From contig CM018031.1 of the NCBI GenBank assembly GCA_008638375.1, positions 6,906,062 through 6,970,061 on the forward strand: 64,000 bases of DNA, read 5' to 3'. The notes under the pieces were generated by a model, which was given only the letters and a program-made list of their open reading frames with translations, did no database searches and was not told where the DNA came from. Source of the stretch: Nyssa sinensis (Eukaryota; Streptophyta; Magnoliopsida; Cornales; Nyssaceae). Position numbers and translations under genes: made by a program. Below are positions 14,801 through 27,259 of the stretch, one piece after another (within the stretch, counting starts at the first letter, position 1; the number at the start of each line of letters is the position of its first letter).

Positions 14801-17800
14801 TTGGAATGGAGAGGTTCAAAAAACCAATCATCTATAATATCTATATTATATATATATATACACACACACATATATCTCCAAAATTAGTGTAGCCATGGAG
14901 TGTACTAGGTTATATAGCACAAACCGAGCACAACATGGCCAATGTCATAAAGATAATAATTTTGAAATTCCAAAGAGGTACGGCAAAAAATTTAAAAGCA
15001 TCTAAAATTGGGATAGCAATGGATTGTACTAGGTTATATAGCATTGAACGAGAACAACCACTTACATAGAGTTGTTTACAGGTATTGAACCCACCTAGTG
15101 CCATCCTTTCTAAAAATTGAGGTTAGAATTAGATTATGCAAACCACTTTTTAGTTCTTCACCAAACTTCAAGACATAAGGCCCCATTTGATAGATGGAAA
15201 GGTAAAAGAAAATATAAAATGTTTTTCTTCCTTTTTGTGCATTTGATTAAGGAAAGTGTGGGTGTCACCATTAACTATTTTCTTCTAGAAAACACTTTCC
15301 CTTAAATCATATCCTGCAATCTGAACAGGATTATGCATCGCAGAAAATTTTAAGTTATATTTTCCAGTAAATTTTCCTTATTTTTCCTATCATTTACTTT
15401 CATTCAATTTTCTCAAGAACCACTTTCTGGAGTAATATTCCAGACAACCAAACGGGGCCTAAGTTGTCAATAGATCATCAATTCCTACTGTCTACACCAT
15501 AAGAAATTATTGACAGCATAGGTGATGAAACCAGTGAAGAAGTAAACGTCTACATAATGCAACAGAAAGATACAGTGGACGAGCAGCATGGAGACTGGGG
15601 GTCAATGCCCCAAAAATTTTAAAATTTTGATATTTTACCTCTAGCTTTCTATAGAAATTTTAAAAAAATAAAAATTAGGAGTTGTCCCTCAAAATTTTCA
15701 TTTTTTTATAAGATATTGTAAGTTCTATTTTTTTTATTTTACCCCTTAAGTCTATGATCTAGATCTGCCGCTGGAAAGACGTGAAAACCAAACTAGAAAA
15801 ATGCACAAATTACTCACTATTGATCGGTTATAAAGCAAAAAAATGTTAGACTATTTGTGATTGTACAATGATCTATTGTGTTTCTTAAGATAATCTGATA
15901 TGAAGCCATTTTTTAAGCATTTGAAAAGAGTATTTTGCTGCACGAGTAAAATCAAGTTTAATGAAAATAATTTTTTGATTGGCTTTATTCTTTACCATCA
16001 TTCTTAGCTGATAGTTGAATTCGGAACAGATCCATTCTCAAGGATGAAAATTTTGTTATCAAATGCAATGGGAAAAAAAAAATAAACCAATCAAATTTCC
16101 CAGAAAGTCCAAAGATTCTCTCAGATAATGAAATTCTGTTTTCCAAAAGCCATATAAATATATAGAAGACACCAGATAAACTGGTGAAGAGCAGAGAGAA
16201 GTAATTTTTAGCACCAGCGACAATGGTCTGGACTTAGGTAAGGATTCAACTCCTAGTTACCTTGCTTGCTCGTCACTATAAACTGGTTCATAAGGCACAG
16301 ATGTCTTATCCTGTGCAACAAAAGACAAAAGTATTAAGTCTTGATCGGACAATCTAGATGCAGTAATAAGCACATATAAAAACCCTCTTTCTTTCTTTGC
16401 ACGAATACACATAATTAACGAGCCCTGGGCAGACAAAGCATAATAGGCAGAGAGGAAGAGAGAGATGTCGGTACAAATAGATTTGATGACAGGTGGCACT
16501 AACCTCAAGGTATTTATATGTGGTACGATCAGCTGGGATGACACCATTCTTTCCCCCAGCTTCAACAACCATGTTGCATAAAGTCATCCTTTCTTCCATC
16601 TTTCCAGTACAGAGCAATAAAACAATTATAACATGCAATACAAAGATATGGAATGGTTCAAGATATTTGCTTTGGAAGATTAAGTAAACTTACAGTTAAA
16701 CTTTCAACAGTGGTGCCAACAAACTCCATTGATTTATATGTCGCACCAGACAGAGAAATTTCACCAATAATCTACAATGTTAAACCATTAAGTGAAATGC
16801 CAAAAAACAGAGGCTCTATTAATTGATTAAGATCCATAATAAACCATACAATCAATTAGGACTCATCTGAAAACCGTTAAAGGGGAAATCATATGCTCAT
16901 TCACATGAAACAAATACCTCAAGACCGATGCAAACTTACTTGCAAAATCAAATCCTTCGCAAGCAAATAATTGGGCATTTCCCCATCCATTACAAATCTT
17001 AGAGTTGGAGGAACCTGTAATTGAAAGATGTAAGGAAATTTCCCGTGATCAATGCAAGAAAGTGTGAAAGGATGTTATCAAAACAATGTAAAAAATAAAA
17101 GACATTTTAGAAGGTAATAGGTAGGCACATACCCTTGAAAAAAGTTGGCAAACACATTCAGCTCATTCTCGCTTTCTTTCTTTTATTTCTTTCTTTCTTT
17201 TTGATAGATAAGACTCTTACTCGTCCTAATTGGGACTTGAACCTCAACCTCCTCTTTGAGAGGTAGAGGAGATAGAAATCACTGCTAACGCTTAGTGGTT
17301 CTTCCTTTTTCTTTTTCTTTCTTTCTTTCTTTCTTTCTTTCTTTTCTTTATTTTTTAAGTACTACAGATACTGCCCCAATTGGGACTTAAATGATGGTTG
17401 CATGAGACAACACTCGAGCTAACAGCTGGTGGCACAAAAACATACAGCTTATTCAAAATTATCAAAACATAGTGCAATCTTAAAATTTAGTTGTTCTATT
17501 TCTGTTTACAGATATCAATTTGTATTTGTGATTAAAAAACTTGGAATCATAGAATCATGTAACATTTAACTGTGTTTAAAATAAACTTTTACTTAGGTCT
17601 CGGGTAATTGACAAAATCATTAATAGCACAATCCCATCGTTACTTACCCTACTTAGCCCCCTCAGGGAGAGGAGGGAGAAAAGAAAAGAAAAAAGTAGAT
17701 TAATACAATTTCCATGGATTTGAGACGTCTTTCCGTGTGATTGAGTAAATCCCACTTTCCTTCCAATCTTGAATGGTGGTTAATGGTTAAAAATTTCAAA

Positions 17801-20687
17801 TTATGAATACCTATGAAGCAGTGCTCACATATCCGTGTCAGACACTGGTCGGACATGGACACATTTATGTTTGGACACGTCCCTGACACATGTTGGACAC
17901 GCAAAAAAAATGTCTAAATTTTTTTTATTTTTTTGAATTTAAGACACATCAAGAACACGTTAGAAGGACGTTAGGGATACGTTAAGACACGGATTGAACA
18001 CGTTGGGGGACACATTTTCTACTTTTTTTATATTTTCCTCTTTTTCTCCACTTCTCCACTTTTTTGGTTATATATATGTTCTATACTTCTATGTAATAAT
18101 TTTATTATTGGTAAAATGTTTTGATGTAATAGTTAGTAAATTTGTTTTGAAACGTGGATAATAGATGTTGATGATTAAATAAATGAGCTCTTAAATTTTT
18201 TTTAATGACTTGGTTATTTTGATATCTTAATAATCTTGTTGTGATTTGTGCATTTTTATATCAATTTTGATTGAAATAATGTTATATTTTCATACATGAT
18301 TATATAAAAATTCTATGTCCAACATGTCCCTAACGTATCCGTGTCCTACTTTTTGAGAAATATCGTATCCACATGTCTATGTCATGTCGTATTCGTGTCC
18401 GTGTCCATGCTTCTTAAATGAATACTCTTCCCAGTCCCCTGTTCACTGACACCCCCACACATACACAAAAAATAAACAAATAAATAAAATAAAATAAGTT
18501 GTTAGATTAAGACTCTGCATTGATGGATGCAGATGAAAGTAAACAAGAAGAATGTGTGTGTGTGTGTGTGTGTGTCAAAGATGAAAGGCCTGCCAACAAC
18601 GGCAGCTTTGGAGACAACAAGAAAATATATTAAATAAAATCACCCAATGAATCAAATATGATAGATGTTCATATAAAATGATAAAAAAAACAACCACAAC
18701 AATAATTATTAATAACTTCACCAAATCTCAAAGCAAGGAAGACCAAATTAGGCTTTGAGTTATTCAATCCACATAAAATTCATTGAACAAAAGATACCAT
18801 GCAGCACAATTATCTAATAGAAACATCAGACACCAGTAAAGGACCATATTTACAAACCTTAAGTAAAAGCTTTCCGGTGCCCAGCACAAAACCTGCATCA
18901 GTATTGCCAATTCCAGTAGCAAACTGACCAAATGCTCCCGCAGTACATGTGTGGGAGTCTGTACCTAGTAGGATCTGAACGCAACATAAATGGGTTCAAC
19001 AATTATTGAGTAATAATGTACAGATTTGAGTGATTTTTAATAATTCAACATTGAAAAAAGAAAAAAGGCACCTCTCCAGGTCTGCAGTGCCCTTCTTGGG
19101 CGAGAGCGACATGGCATACGCCTTTGTAATCCAGGTTAGCCTGTAAAAAACAAAAACAAATTATTATTTTCTATTTACAATTTTACATAGAAATGCAAAA
19201 GACAATAATTTGTGTATGAAAATATAGTAGCAGTTGGTGTCACAAAAGAATGGAAAGGCATACCTTGAAATTCCCAAGATCCGTAATATCATAGAAGTAC
19301 TTAATATTTTGCTCAAGACATAATTCCCTCAAGATATCCACATTACGATTTGCTCGCTCATCATTCGTGAATATATAGTGGTCGGGTATAATGACAATCT
19401 TTTCACGGTCCCAAACCTTTAATATTGGAAAAAGAAACAATCACGTATATTTAGAAATAAGATAGAGATTTTGAAAAAGAAAAAATGAGGAGAAAAAAAG
19501 ACTGTTACTGTAATTTTGAAAAGCATTCAAGATATTAATTGGTGTTTCCATGTCCTATGGCCCTATGAATATCATGGATTTAAATTTAATAGGAATTAAT
19601 TACATCTTCAAAGTGATTGAGAGTTGAACTTTTAAGCCTCATATGACTTGAATAGATGCTCTGATCCTTTGGATTCAACTATTGTGAACTTCCATGACAA
19701 TCCAGGTATTAATTTGACTTTGTATTTATCTAATTTCAATTCAAGATTAAAGTTCATAACTTTGAGTTTTTGACAGATACTGTCTCAGCCGTTCATGTTC
19801 AAAAAAAGAATTATGAATGAAACCATTGAGCTTTCTATAATATTTCGATGTTCTATCTTGCTTTGTCAAAAGGGTACTTTAGGATCTCAATATAAATATA
19901 TAAATCCCAACTCCATTTCAGTTTGGAATGATCATGGTGATTGATGTATCTTCATAGATTACGACTTGTGTTTTCAAATAATACAGTTTAGTTCAATTTG
20001 TATGAATTATCCAAATGCCTCCTAACTTCTAATAGTGCAAATAAATGGGTTATAATTGATAAGCATAAAAGTTCTTAATTGAGTTTAAAAATCAAAATAA
20101 AAGCTAAAGTTCTTAGTAACGAGCTTTAACAATTTCTATACCTTTGCGTTCTGGCCGAACTCTCTCTTGAAAATTCCAAAAGAAGCAGGCCCACAAATAT
20201 CATGGGTCATCAAAATATCAACATTGACCCAGACATTCTCACCTGGGCTCAACTGGGGTTTCTCAGAAGCCCTAGCCAAGATCTTCTCGGTCATCGTCAT
20301 CGCAGTCTTGACCTAGACAAAGGTTAAACCAAGAACCCACCATTAAAACAAACCAAATCACAGACGGAACCTATAAAAATATATATATAAAAAAAAAAAA
20401 ACGACAAAACTCAACTGGACCAGTGGTGGAAGGCCTGCGTTCGGATTGCTGTGGCGCCACGACGGAAACAATTTTCCTGGAAACTGTTTTCTTGGAATTC
20501 TGAATCGAAAATGAAGGCTGTGAAGAGAAAGCAGAGAGACCCTCATCTTTCTGAAACTATAAAAAAAATAAACCTGGTTAGCGAAACTTTCCTGAGAAAT
20601 CTTGGGAAAATGAGAGATTTAGAGAAGTATTGACAGTACCTTGCTAGTGAAAGGTGTGGATGTTGGTGCAATAGCAGAGGAAGCCAT
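10840..20687 (-). CDS. IIL1: 3-isopropylmalate dehydratase large subunit, plastid (15 exons)
   Basis: Aconitase-family enzyme that isomerises 2- to 3-isopropylmalate in plastid leucine synthesis, and related chain-elongated acids in glucosinolate plants, with a separate small subunit. Exons in transcript order: 20640-20687, 20416-20550, 20142-20312, 19264-19416, 19072-19140, 18858-18974, 16940-17014, 16694-16771, 16504-16599, 16261-16310, 14244-14298, 13813-13944, 12982-13029, 12694-12852, 10840-10980. They join in frame to 508 residues, as in Arabidopsis IIL1 (about 509). Residues 1 to about 60 are Ser/Thr-rich and fit a transit peptide ([16 protein letters not shown], then [10 protein letters not shown]). 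Signature segments include [20 protein letters not shown] and [13 protein letters not shown]. The likely 4Fe-4S ligands are Cys375 ([10 protein letters not shown]), Cys444 and Cys447 (SCGAC). All introns are GT-AG except intron 14, whose donor is GC (GCAAGT). Introns hold several small mobile elements. The gene looks intact and functional. Confidence 0.96.
11770..11833. repeat. Long GA microsatellite running into GAA repeats
   Basis: An uninterrupted AG dinucleotide run of about 45 bases passes directly into AAG triplets. It lies in intron 14 of the isopropylmalate dehydratase gene, about 850 bases from the next exon. A TA run (11530-11554) lies nearby in the same intron. Such tracts are often length-variable. 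Confidence 0.9.
13529..13650 (-). mobile_element. tRNA-derived SINE-like fragment
   Basis: Read on the minus strand, this piece has TAGCTTAGTTGG, close to the RNA polymerase III A box, and about 40 bases later GGGTTTAAGTCC, close to the B box. It ends in a TG-type simple repeat (ACAC on the plus strand) and a poly-A (poly-T on plus). That order fits a tRNA-derived SINE head and tail. It lies in intron 12 of the isopropylmalate dehydratase gene. No target-site duplication was established. It is not a tRNA gene: there is no acceptor stem or anticodon arm. Confidence 0.5.
15179..15459. mobile_element. Tourist-like MITE (281 bp, TAA target duplication)
   Basis: The left end reads GGCCCCATTTGATAG; the right end reversed reads GGCCCCGTTTGGTTG, so the ends are matching inverted repeats. 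TAA flanks both sides (15176-15178 and 15460-15462). A GGCC..TTTGGT end with a TAA/TTA duplication is typical of Tourist elements, the short non-autonomous relatives of PIF/Harbinger transposons. There is no coding capacity. It sits in intron 10 of the isopropylmalate dehydratase gene and touches no splice site. Confidence 0.75.
17171..17300 (-). mobile_element. Second tRNA-derived SINE-like fragment
   Basis: On the minus strand a GTTAGCAGTGATT stretch (A-box-like) is followed by GGTTCAAGTCC (B-box-like), with a pyrimidine-rich tract (CTTT repeats on plus) at the far end. The phrase GGGACTTGAACC on plus is shared in form with the piece at 13529-13650. A further degenerate copy may follow at about 17360-17440. 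It lies in intron 6 of the isopropylmalate dehydratase gene. Ends and target duplication were not resolved. Confidence 0.45.
17811..18417. mobile_element. 607-bp non-autonomous DNA element with 8-bp target duplication
   Basis: The octamer ATGAATAC flanks the element exactly on both sides (17803-17810 and 18418-18425). The interior ends are rich in GACAC/GTGTC words, for example CCGTGTCAGACAC on the left and CGTGTCCGTGTCC on the right, and GAAGCA lies near each end in inverted orientation. An 8-bp duplication fits hAT or Mutator-like elements; the terminal repeats are too imperfect to choose. No transposase is present. It lies in intron 6 of the isopropylmalate dehydratase gene. A related GACAC-rich scrap lies at about 13178-13270. 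Confidence 0.65.
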
Positions 20688-21915
20688 TGATGGTTTTGTA
20701 ACTTTGCATTGTGGACTGTTAGAAATTGAGGGCTTTATTACTTGTTTGCAAAAAAAAAAAGGCGGCGGCGGCGGCTTCTTGAAATCGTCTCGATTTTTAC
20801 ACGTGTCACGTTATTATAATTTAAGACTAATAGTATGGTTACTAATTTTTCATCTGTAATATGATAAAAGCAGCAGCGGCGGCGGAACCTGTTTTACTAC
20901 GTTACATAGGGATATGATATGATATAAAATTAATAAAACACTGTCACTTAATTCATTTATGTAAATTCTTCAAATAAATATAGCATTACTTATCATTTAT
21001 AAGTCTTTAACCAGAATTTAATAACCTCAAAAATCAAATCCAAACTGAATTTTTTTGGGTCGTTAGTTGGAACTAATGGTCAGTGAAAAATATCATAATT
21101 ATTAGAGTAATGTTATTTATCTCAATCTTTTATTTTACTTTGATTTTATTTTTCTCACATAATTGAGCATAATATGATTAATTAATAAGTAATGAGTTTC
21201 ATTTATATGATAGGATAAAATTAAAATATTGAGTAAGATATAAAAAAAAGATATGCTAGCATCAGACACTCGCGATCTAATTGATACTTATAATACATAC
21301 GTACGATAATATACAAATCAAATCGCGAGTACGATCACTCACAACTAACACTAGCATTCTTTTATAAAAAAATAAAATCTCTAACATTTCTCTAATTATT
21401 ATAGTATTTTATAAAATCCTTTAAAATTAAGAACAATCCGAGAAAAAAAATTAAAAAATTTTAAAATTTAATAACTTATAACTTATAATTTATAAATATA
21501 TTTTTATTAAAATTGGAATATTTAAATTCTAAAAAATGAAATTTATATTAAATAAAAAAATCGTTTCAAAACTATAAAAATTCGTCTAAACCCATGACCT
21601 CCCTCTTAATTAGAAAAGGTGTTAAAACAACGATGCAATTTCTTGGCTCCACTTGAAAGGAGACTAATTGGATCCAGCTGTGGAGTGAACAAGAAGTTAC
21701 TGGGAAGCATGTGTACATATTTATTATTATATTTAATTATAATGATTTTATATATTATACAAAAAAAAATTATTATTAAATAAGTATGTATTAAAAAGTC
21801 ACCCGAGAATGGACTAACCCATTTATAATAATTTTATAAATAATCATTTAATGTTAACGACTAATTTGCATGTATCTTTATTTCTAAGCTTCACCCTAGC
21901 TAGTAGCTTTATGTA
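20658..21915. repeat. Tandem duplication, first unit (5' end and upstream of IIL1)
   Basis: This unit begins inside exon 1 of the isopropylmalate dehydratase gene, covers its start codon and 5' leader, and runs upstream. The next unit (21916-23224) repeats it head to tail: both start GATGTTGGTGCAATAGCAG and end with TCTAAGCTTC followed by TAGCTAGTAGCTTTA. The shared DNA also includes GCGGCGGCGG on the plus strand, GGATCCAGCTGTGGAGT-like text and long AT-rich stretches. The first unit keeps the working start codon of the gene. Confidence 0.85.
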
Positions 21916-23224
21916 TGATGTTGGTGCAATAGCAGAGGAAGCCATTGATGGTTTTGTAACTTTGTATTGTGGATTGTTAGAAATTGAGGCTTTTGTTACT
22001 TGTTTGCAAAAAGAGAGGAGCGGCGGCGGCTTGAAATCGTCGCTGATTTTTACTTATAATTTAAGACTAATACTATGCTTACTAATTTCTCATCTATGAT
22101 AGGGTAAAAGGACGATGAAAATTATTTTATTACATCACATCGCATCACATGATATGATATAATATAAAATTAATAAAATATTGTAACTTAATTTATTTGT
22201 GTAAACTCTTCAAATAAATATAGCATTACTTATAATTTACAAGTCTTTAACCAAATTCAATAACCTCAAAAGTCGGATCCAAACTTAATATTTTTGGGTC
22301 ATTAGTTGGACTAATGATTCCATTAAAAATATTATAATTATTAGAGTAATATTATTAATTTCACCATTTCATCTCACTTTGATCTTATTTTTCTCGTATA
22401 ATTGAGATAATATGATTAATTAATAAGTAGTGGGTTCCTACTTATATGACAGGGTAAAATTAAAATATTAAGTAAAATATAAAAAATAGAGATACTAGCA
22501 TCAATCGACACTCACAGTCTAATTAACGCGTGTAATATATATGTACAATAATGCACCAATCAAATCATGAGTGCCATCACTCGCAACTAACGCTATCATT
22601 CTTTTATAAAAAAATAAAATCTCCAACATTTCTCTAATTATTATATAATTTATAAAATCTCTTGAAATTAAGAACAATTCGAAAAAGAAATTACAAAATT
22701 TTAAAACTTAATAACTTATAATTTATAAATATATTTCTAATAAAATTTATATATTTAAATTCTAAAGAATGAGATCTACCAAATAAAATTTATATTAAAT
22801 ATAAAATTTTGAAATAAAAAAATCATTTCAAAACTATAAAAATTCGTCTCAACCCATGACCCCCCTCTTAATTAGAAAATGTGTAAAAACAATCATGCAA
22901 TTTCTTGGCTCCACTGGAGACTTGAAAGGAGACTAATTGGATTCAACTGTGGAGTAAACAAGAAGTTACAGGGACGCTTGTGTACGTATAATTATTGTAT
23001 TTAATTATAATAATTTTATATATTATACAACAAAAAAATTTGTTAAATAAGTATGCATTAAAAAGTCACTTGAGGAGGACTAATCCATTTATAATAATTT
23101 CATAAAAAAAATTTGTTCTAACATTTTTTTATACTTATTTTTAATTAAAAATAATTATTTAATGTTAGTGACTAATTTGCATAGTATCTTTATTTCTAAG
23201 CTTCGCCTTAGCTAGTAGCTTTAC
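21916..23224. repeat. Tandem duplication, second unit (dead copy of IIL1 5' end)
   Basis: This is the second copy of the 1.26-1.31 kb unit. On the minus strand it still carries the start codon context of the isopropylmalate dehydratase gene (ATG at about 21936-21938 reading [10 protein letters not shown]), but the coding match breaks off at the unit boundary after about ten codons, with no splice donor in the right place. It is a non-coding leftover. A third, partial copy, starting at the GGATCCAAAC segment, forms the beginning of unit B (49323 to about 50256). Confidence 0.8.
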
Positions 23225-24240
23225 ATGTGAATAGATATCTACATTAAAATATTTATCTTTAAAACAATCTTGTATTTTATTTTATGATTTGATGAATTTC
23301 TAAGCATTTTAAGTTTTTCATAGTCTTTTGAAATACTTTTAAAATGTTTTTATTTTTTTAAGTGATAGAAATAACAATCAAAAACAAAATTTTGATGGTT
23401 ACTTGATAGACCCATTCAACATACCATTGAAAGCTCTAGTAAGAAAGATTATTCCCAAGAAGAAGTGCGATTATATCCTTAATTTACTCTTGAGAGACTT
23501 TGACGCACCTTAATGCACGACACTTGTGTATGTGGTGAGAGTTTTGTGGTTGAATTCATCTTGTATGATGTGTTCTTCAAACATATATCGAGGATTACAA
23601 AAGTCCAACTTTACGCGATACGCGGGATAGACCTTAACACACCTTAATGCATAACACTTGTGCATGTGGTGCAAGTTTCGTGATTTAATTATTGTTATGT
23701 CTCAAAGTGTACATAAGCTGGCCGTATTTTACTTTATGATTTGATGAGTTTCTAAGCATTTTAAGTTTTTCCTAGTCTTTTGAAATATTTTTAAAATGTT
23801 TTCATTTTCTAAGTGGTAGAAATGAGACTTGAAAACAAAATCTCGATAGTTACTTGATAGACTAACTCAACATACCATTGAAATGTCTGGTAAGAAGGAT
23901 TATTTCTAAGAGGAAAAGACAAATTACATCCTTAATTTACACTGGGAGAGGCTTCAACGCACTTTAACGCACGACACTTGTGTATGTGATGGGAGCTTCA
24001 TGGTTGAATTCATCTTGTATGATGTTTCTCTCTCAAACATACACCAAAGATCACAAAAAGTCAAACTTTCCACAATACGTGGAGTATACCTTAACAGAAC
24101 TTGTGCATGTGATTCGAGTTTCATCATTTAATTATTGTTTATATATGATGTATCTCTCCTAAATATTTACTCGGAGGACCATAGAAGTCCAACTTTACAT
24201 AACTGATAAATCTTATATATAAATAAATATATACACATGT
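23225..24240. repeat. Diverged tandem modules with ACGCACGACACTTGTGTATG core
   Basis: A module of a few hundred bases recurs: a TTTTGAAATA start, a GATAGACTCACTCAACATACC-like phrase (about 23408 and 23865), CTTAATTTACAC, then GCACGACACTTGTGTATGTG (about 23515 and 23966) and CATCTTGTATGATGT. There are two full copies and further partial ones here, and more copies in both orientations in unit B (50300-52450). No open frame follows the repeat. The origin is unknown; it could be the remains of a transposon. Confidence 0.7.
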
Positions 24241-24956
24241 AATATACTAGCATTTACCTGTACACGAGTTATACAAAAATAATTATTAATCGTTAGTTTG
24301 AGATTTTATAATTTTATAATTATTATAGGTTTCAACTTTAAAAAGTTTAAAGCATAAAATTTATTTATTCTTAAATTATTGTATATCGAAGAATAATTAT
24401 TATAGGTTTCAACTTTAAAAAGTTTAAAGCAAAAAATGATCTTTTTTCACTTTCCTTTTTTAAACAATTTCAGGATTATCCTTTTTTTTGTTGAATTTTT
24501 TTTTCGACAGCAGCATGTATAATCTTCACTCTCAATATTATTCAATTACATTCATAGAGTATTTTCATCTAATAAATTAAAACATAAAATTGAGAGAGAT
24601 TAATCATTAAAATCTTCCTATAAAGTAATTACTCCTATTTAGTAGGTTAATATATATATATATATATATATATAGATAATATGGAAACGTAAATAACTAA
24701 GTAAGGCTAGGATATATGAGAATAATGTATATTTGAGTTAAAAAGAAAAGAAAAAATAATAAGGAAATAAGAAAATCTAAGTGTCGTCCTGGTAATTTCT
24801 GAAGCAACATCCTAGCAATATCATATATGTATTTCGTGTGTATATTTTTTTTATACATACAGACGCATTACATATATTTCTGAAGCAACATCCTAGTAAT
24901 TTCTAGAGCAACATCCGAGCAATATCAAATTATCGTTATAGAAATAGATCGTGGTC

Positions 24957-24964
24957 TATATAAG
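24957..24964 (+). promoter_or_regulatory. Probable TATA box of the EF-hand copy A
   Basis: TATATAAG lies 107 bases before the ATG at 25071 and is kept exactly in copy B (53247-53254, again 100-107 bases before its ATG). Its position and conservation between copies support a core promoter, although the surroundings contain TA microsatellites. No transcript start can be read from sequence alone. Confidence 0.5.
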
Positions 24965-24978
24965 CTTTTTAGGGTTCC

Positions 24979-25012
<34 letters not shown>

Positions 25013-25070
25013 AAACCATATTAATTATCAAATTGAGAGTAGAAATCAATACTAGTTTATCAAGGAGGGA

Positions 25071-27259
25071 ATGGAAGAGATACGGGCGATTGCTTTGGCC
25101 TATTACAATAATGGGTCAGGAAATACGAAGCAAATAGCAAACAAATTTTTGTTGTCAATGGATGAGGATGGGGACGGTAAAATAAGCGTGGGCGAGTACT
25201 TAGCATTCATGAGGAAGCAGGACGTCGTAGACCTGCGCATGTGTAATCCTGGCTTCTTTAATTGTCTAAAGAAGGATCAAAGTAAAGATCATATGAGCTT
25301 TGAGGATGTCTTGACTCTGTACTATATAATAACAACTGATAGGCGGTTTTGCGATGCGTGTGGAGTTTTTCTGGGTGGGCTGTATTTCACCTGTGCCGAC
25401 TGTTTCCCCCTTGAAAAGAGCCGTTACTCTGTTTTAAATGCTACCGCGACAAAAAATTTGTTCATGGCCACTCTGGTCTCTTCTTGCTCATCGTGATGAA
25501 TGAAAGAAATCTGGATAAAAACAAGACCAATGAGGTAAAAATGGAGGACTATTATATAATGTTTTGTTCTCTGAGTGAAGACTATATATATATGAATACC
25601 AACAACTCTCTTGACGATGACTATTTTTTATGCAGTTAAGAACTACCGAGACAGGCGCTTCGTCTTCGATGGCAATCGTTCCAGCTTCGTCTTCCCACGG
25701 ACGAGGTCCAGCATATATGATAGTAAGTACTCTGTTACAGTAACTATGAGATAATCAGTGACTTCTTTTATGGGTAATTATAAGAAATTTTTGTATAATC
25801 TTTGAAAAGATAAAAAAATTAGTATAATAATTAAAAAATTTTATAAAATGAAATTTTCAATACAAAAAATTCATGATATATTTTTTATATCTAGAAATTA
25901 TAAAAAAAAACTTTTATATAAAAAGTTAAATTGTTAACTTCTACTTTAACACCGTTAAAAAAAATTACTGATTAGATTAAAATAATTTTCAATATATATT
26001 TAAGAAAAAAAAATATAACAAAATTTATAAAATAAATTTTTCAATTAAAAAAAATCATAATATTTTATGAAGTAAAAATTAATTTTTTAAGCCTTCTAAA
26101 TAAATAAAAAATGTTATATATTTTTTGGATTGAGAAATTTATTTTATAAACTATTTAGTATTTTTTAAGATATGTCTTGAAGGTTATTTTAGTTTAATAA
26201 ATAATATTTTTTAACGGTGTTAAGATATAAGTTACCAATTAGACTTTTTGTATAAAAAGTTTTATTTTTTTGTCTTTTAGATATAAAAATATATCATGAA
26301 CTTTTTTGATTGAAAATTTTATTTTAGAGACTTTTATTTTTTCTAAGATATTTTAATTATATAAAAAAATTTAATAATTGAGAAGCGTAAGGACCATAAA
26401 AAATTACTCATGAGGTAATTACTTTAACTTATTTTGTAATATTTTTAATGTTACACCAACGTCCCAATTCTAACGGAAATAATGAGTTTGTTATTTTACT
26501 CTTGTTTAGAAATTCTTCAAATGTGATTAGGTTAGAACTATTCCCATTAAATTAAAACTAACTCTTTTTTGGTCTGAGTTTATTATAGTTTTAAATATTT
26601 TTTAGAATCAAACAAAAACCAATATACGTTAAAAGGTCCTTACCAAATGACTAGAAATTTAAAACTTATTCATCTGTATTCTACATAACCAATTATAAGC
26701 TTTTTTCAGACATGCCTTTAATGATAATTATATTGATCTTCTTGTGATATCCGGTAATTATAATAAATTTTCGTATAATATTTGAAAAGATAAAAATAAA
26801 TAGTATAATATATAAAAATATTTTAATTATATAAAAAAACTTAGTGAAAACTTTAAAATTGTTAATGAAAAATTTTGTATGAGTTGAGAATGTGTATATT
26901 ATTAAATAAATAAAAACTAAAAATTTAGTGAAAACCCTTATACAATTAATGATGAATTTTGTACGAAAAGGAAATTTATATATTATTAGCATGTCAAGAG
27001 AAATGTCAATTTAATACAGATTAAGTATCTGTAATAGTCAGGTAAGTCGAGACAAGTCTGTGCAATTATCACAAAAGGTAATGTTAATTCGAACTTATAT
27101 GATATAGTGTGCTCTTTCATGCAAATGCATTATTAGATATTTGAATTATGAATTTATTTCTTATGGGCCATGCTTGTGTGATGATCCTTTCAGGCGAAAG
27201 TTGCTTTGAAAACTGTGGAGCTGGCAGCCGGCATCGGGAGTGCGAATTTCAAACTGTAG
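25071..27259 (+). pseudogene. EF-hand/zinc-finger gene, frameshifted copy A
   Basis: Three exons correspond to those of the intact copy B: 25071-25534, 25636-25722 and 27194-27259. The first 120 or so codons read through: an EF-hand with loop DEDGDGKISVGE and the first zinc pairs FCDAC and FTCADC. A 4-base deletion just after KSRYSV (about 25430) then shifts the frame, removes the third cysteine pair and the histidines, and leads to a stop at 25494-25496. There is also a 15-base deletion shortly after. Exon 3 has one extra base (GTGCGAATTTC against GTGCAATTTC in B), which replaces the CSIM ending with FKL. Splice sites and the TATA box are kept, so it may still be transcribed, but the full protein cannot be made. 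A shortened 141-residue EF-hand protein remains possible. Confidence 0.85.

Noticed and set aside
20451..20859. Plus-strand open frames over the start of the isopropylmalate dehydratase gene
   Set aside because: They are antisense to exons 1 and 2 of the minus-strand gene and have no family resemblance.
23225..24240. CRISPR-like or regularly spaced array
   Set aside because: The modules are long, diverged and irregularly spaced, and this is plant nuclear DNA.
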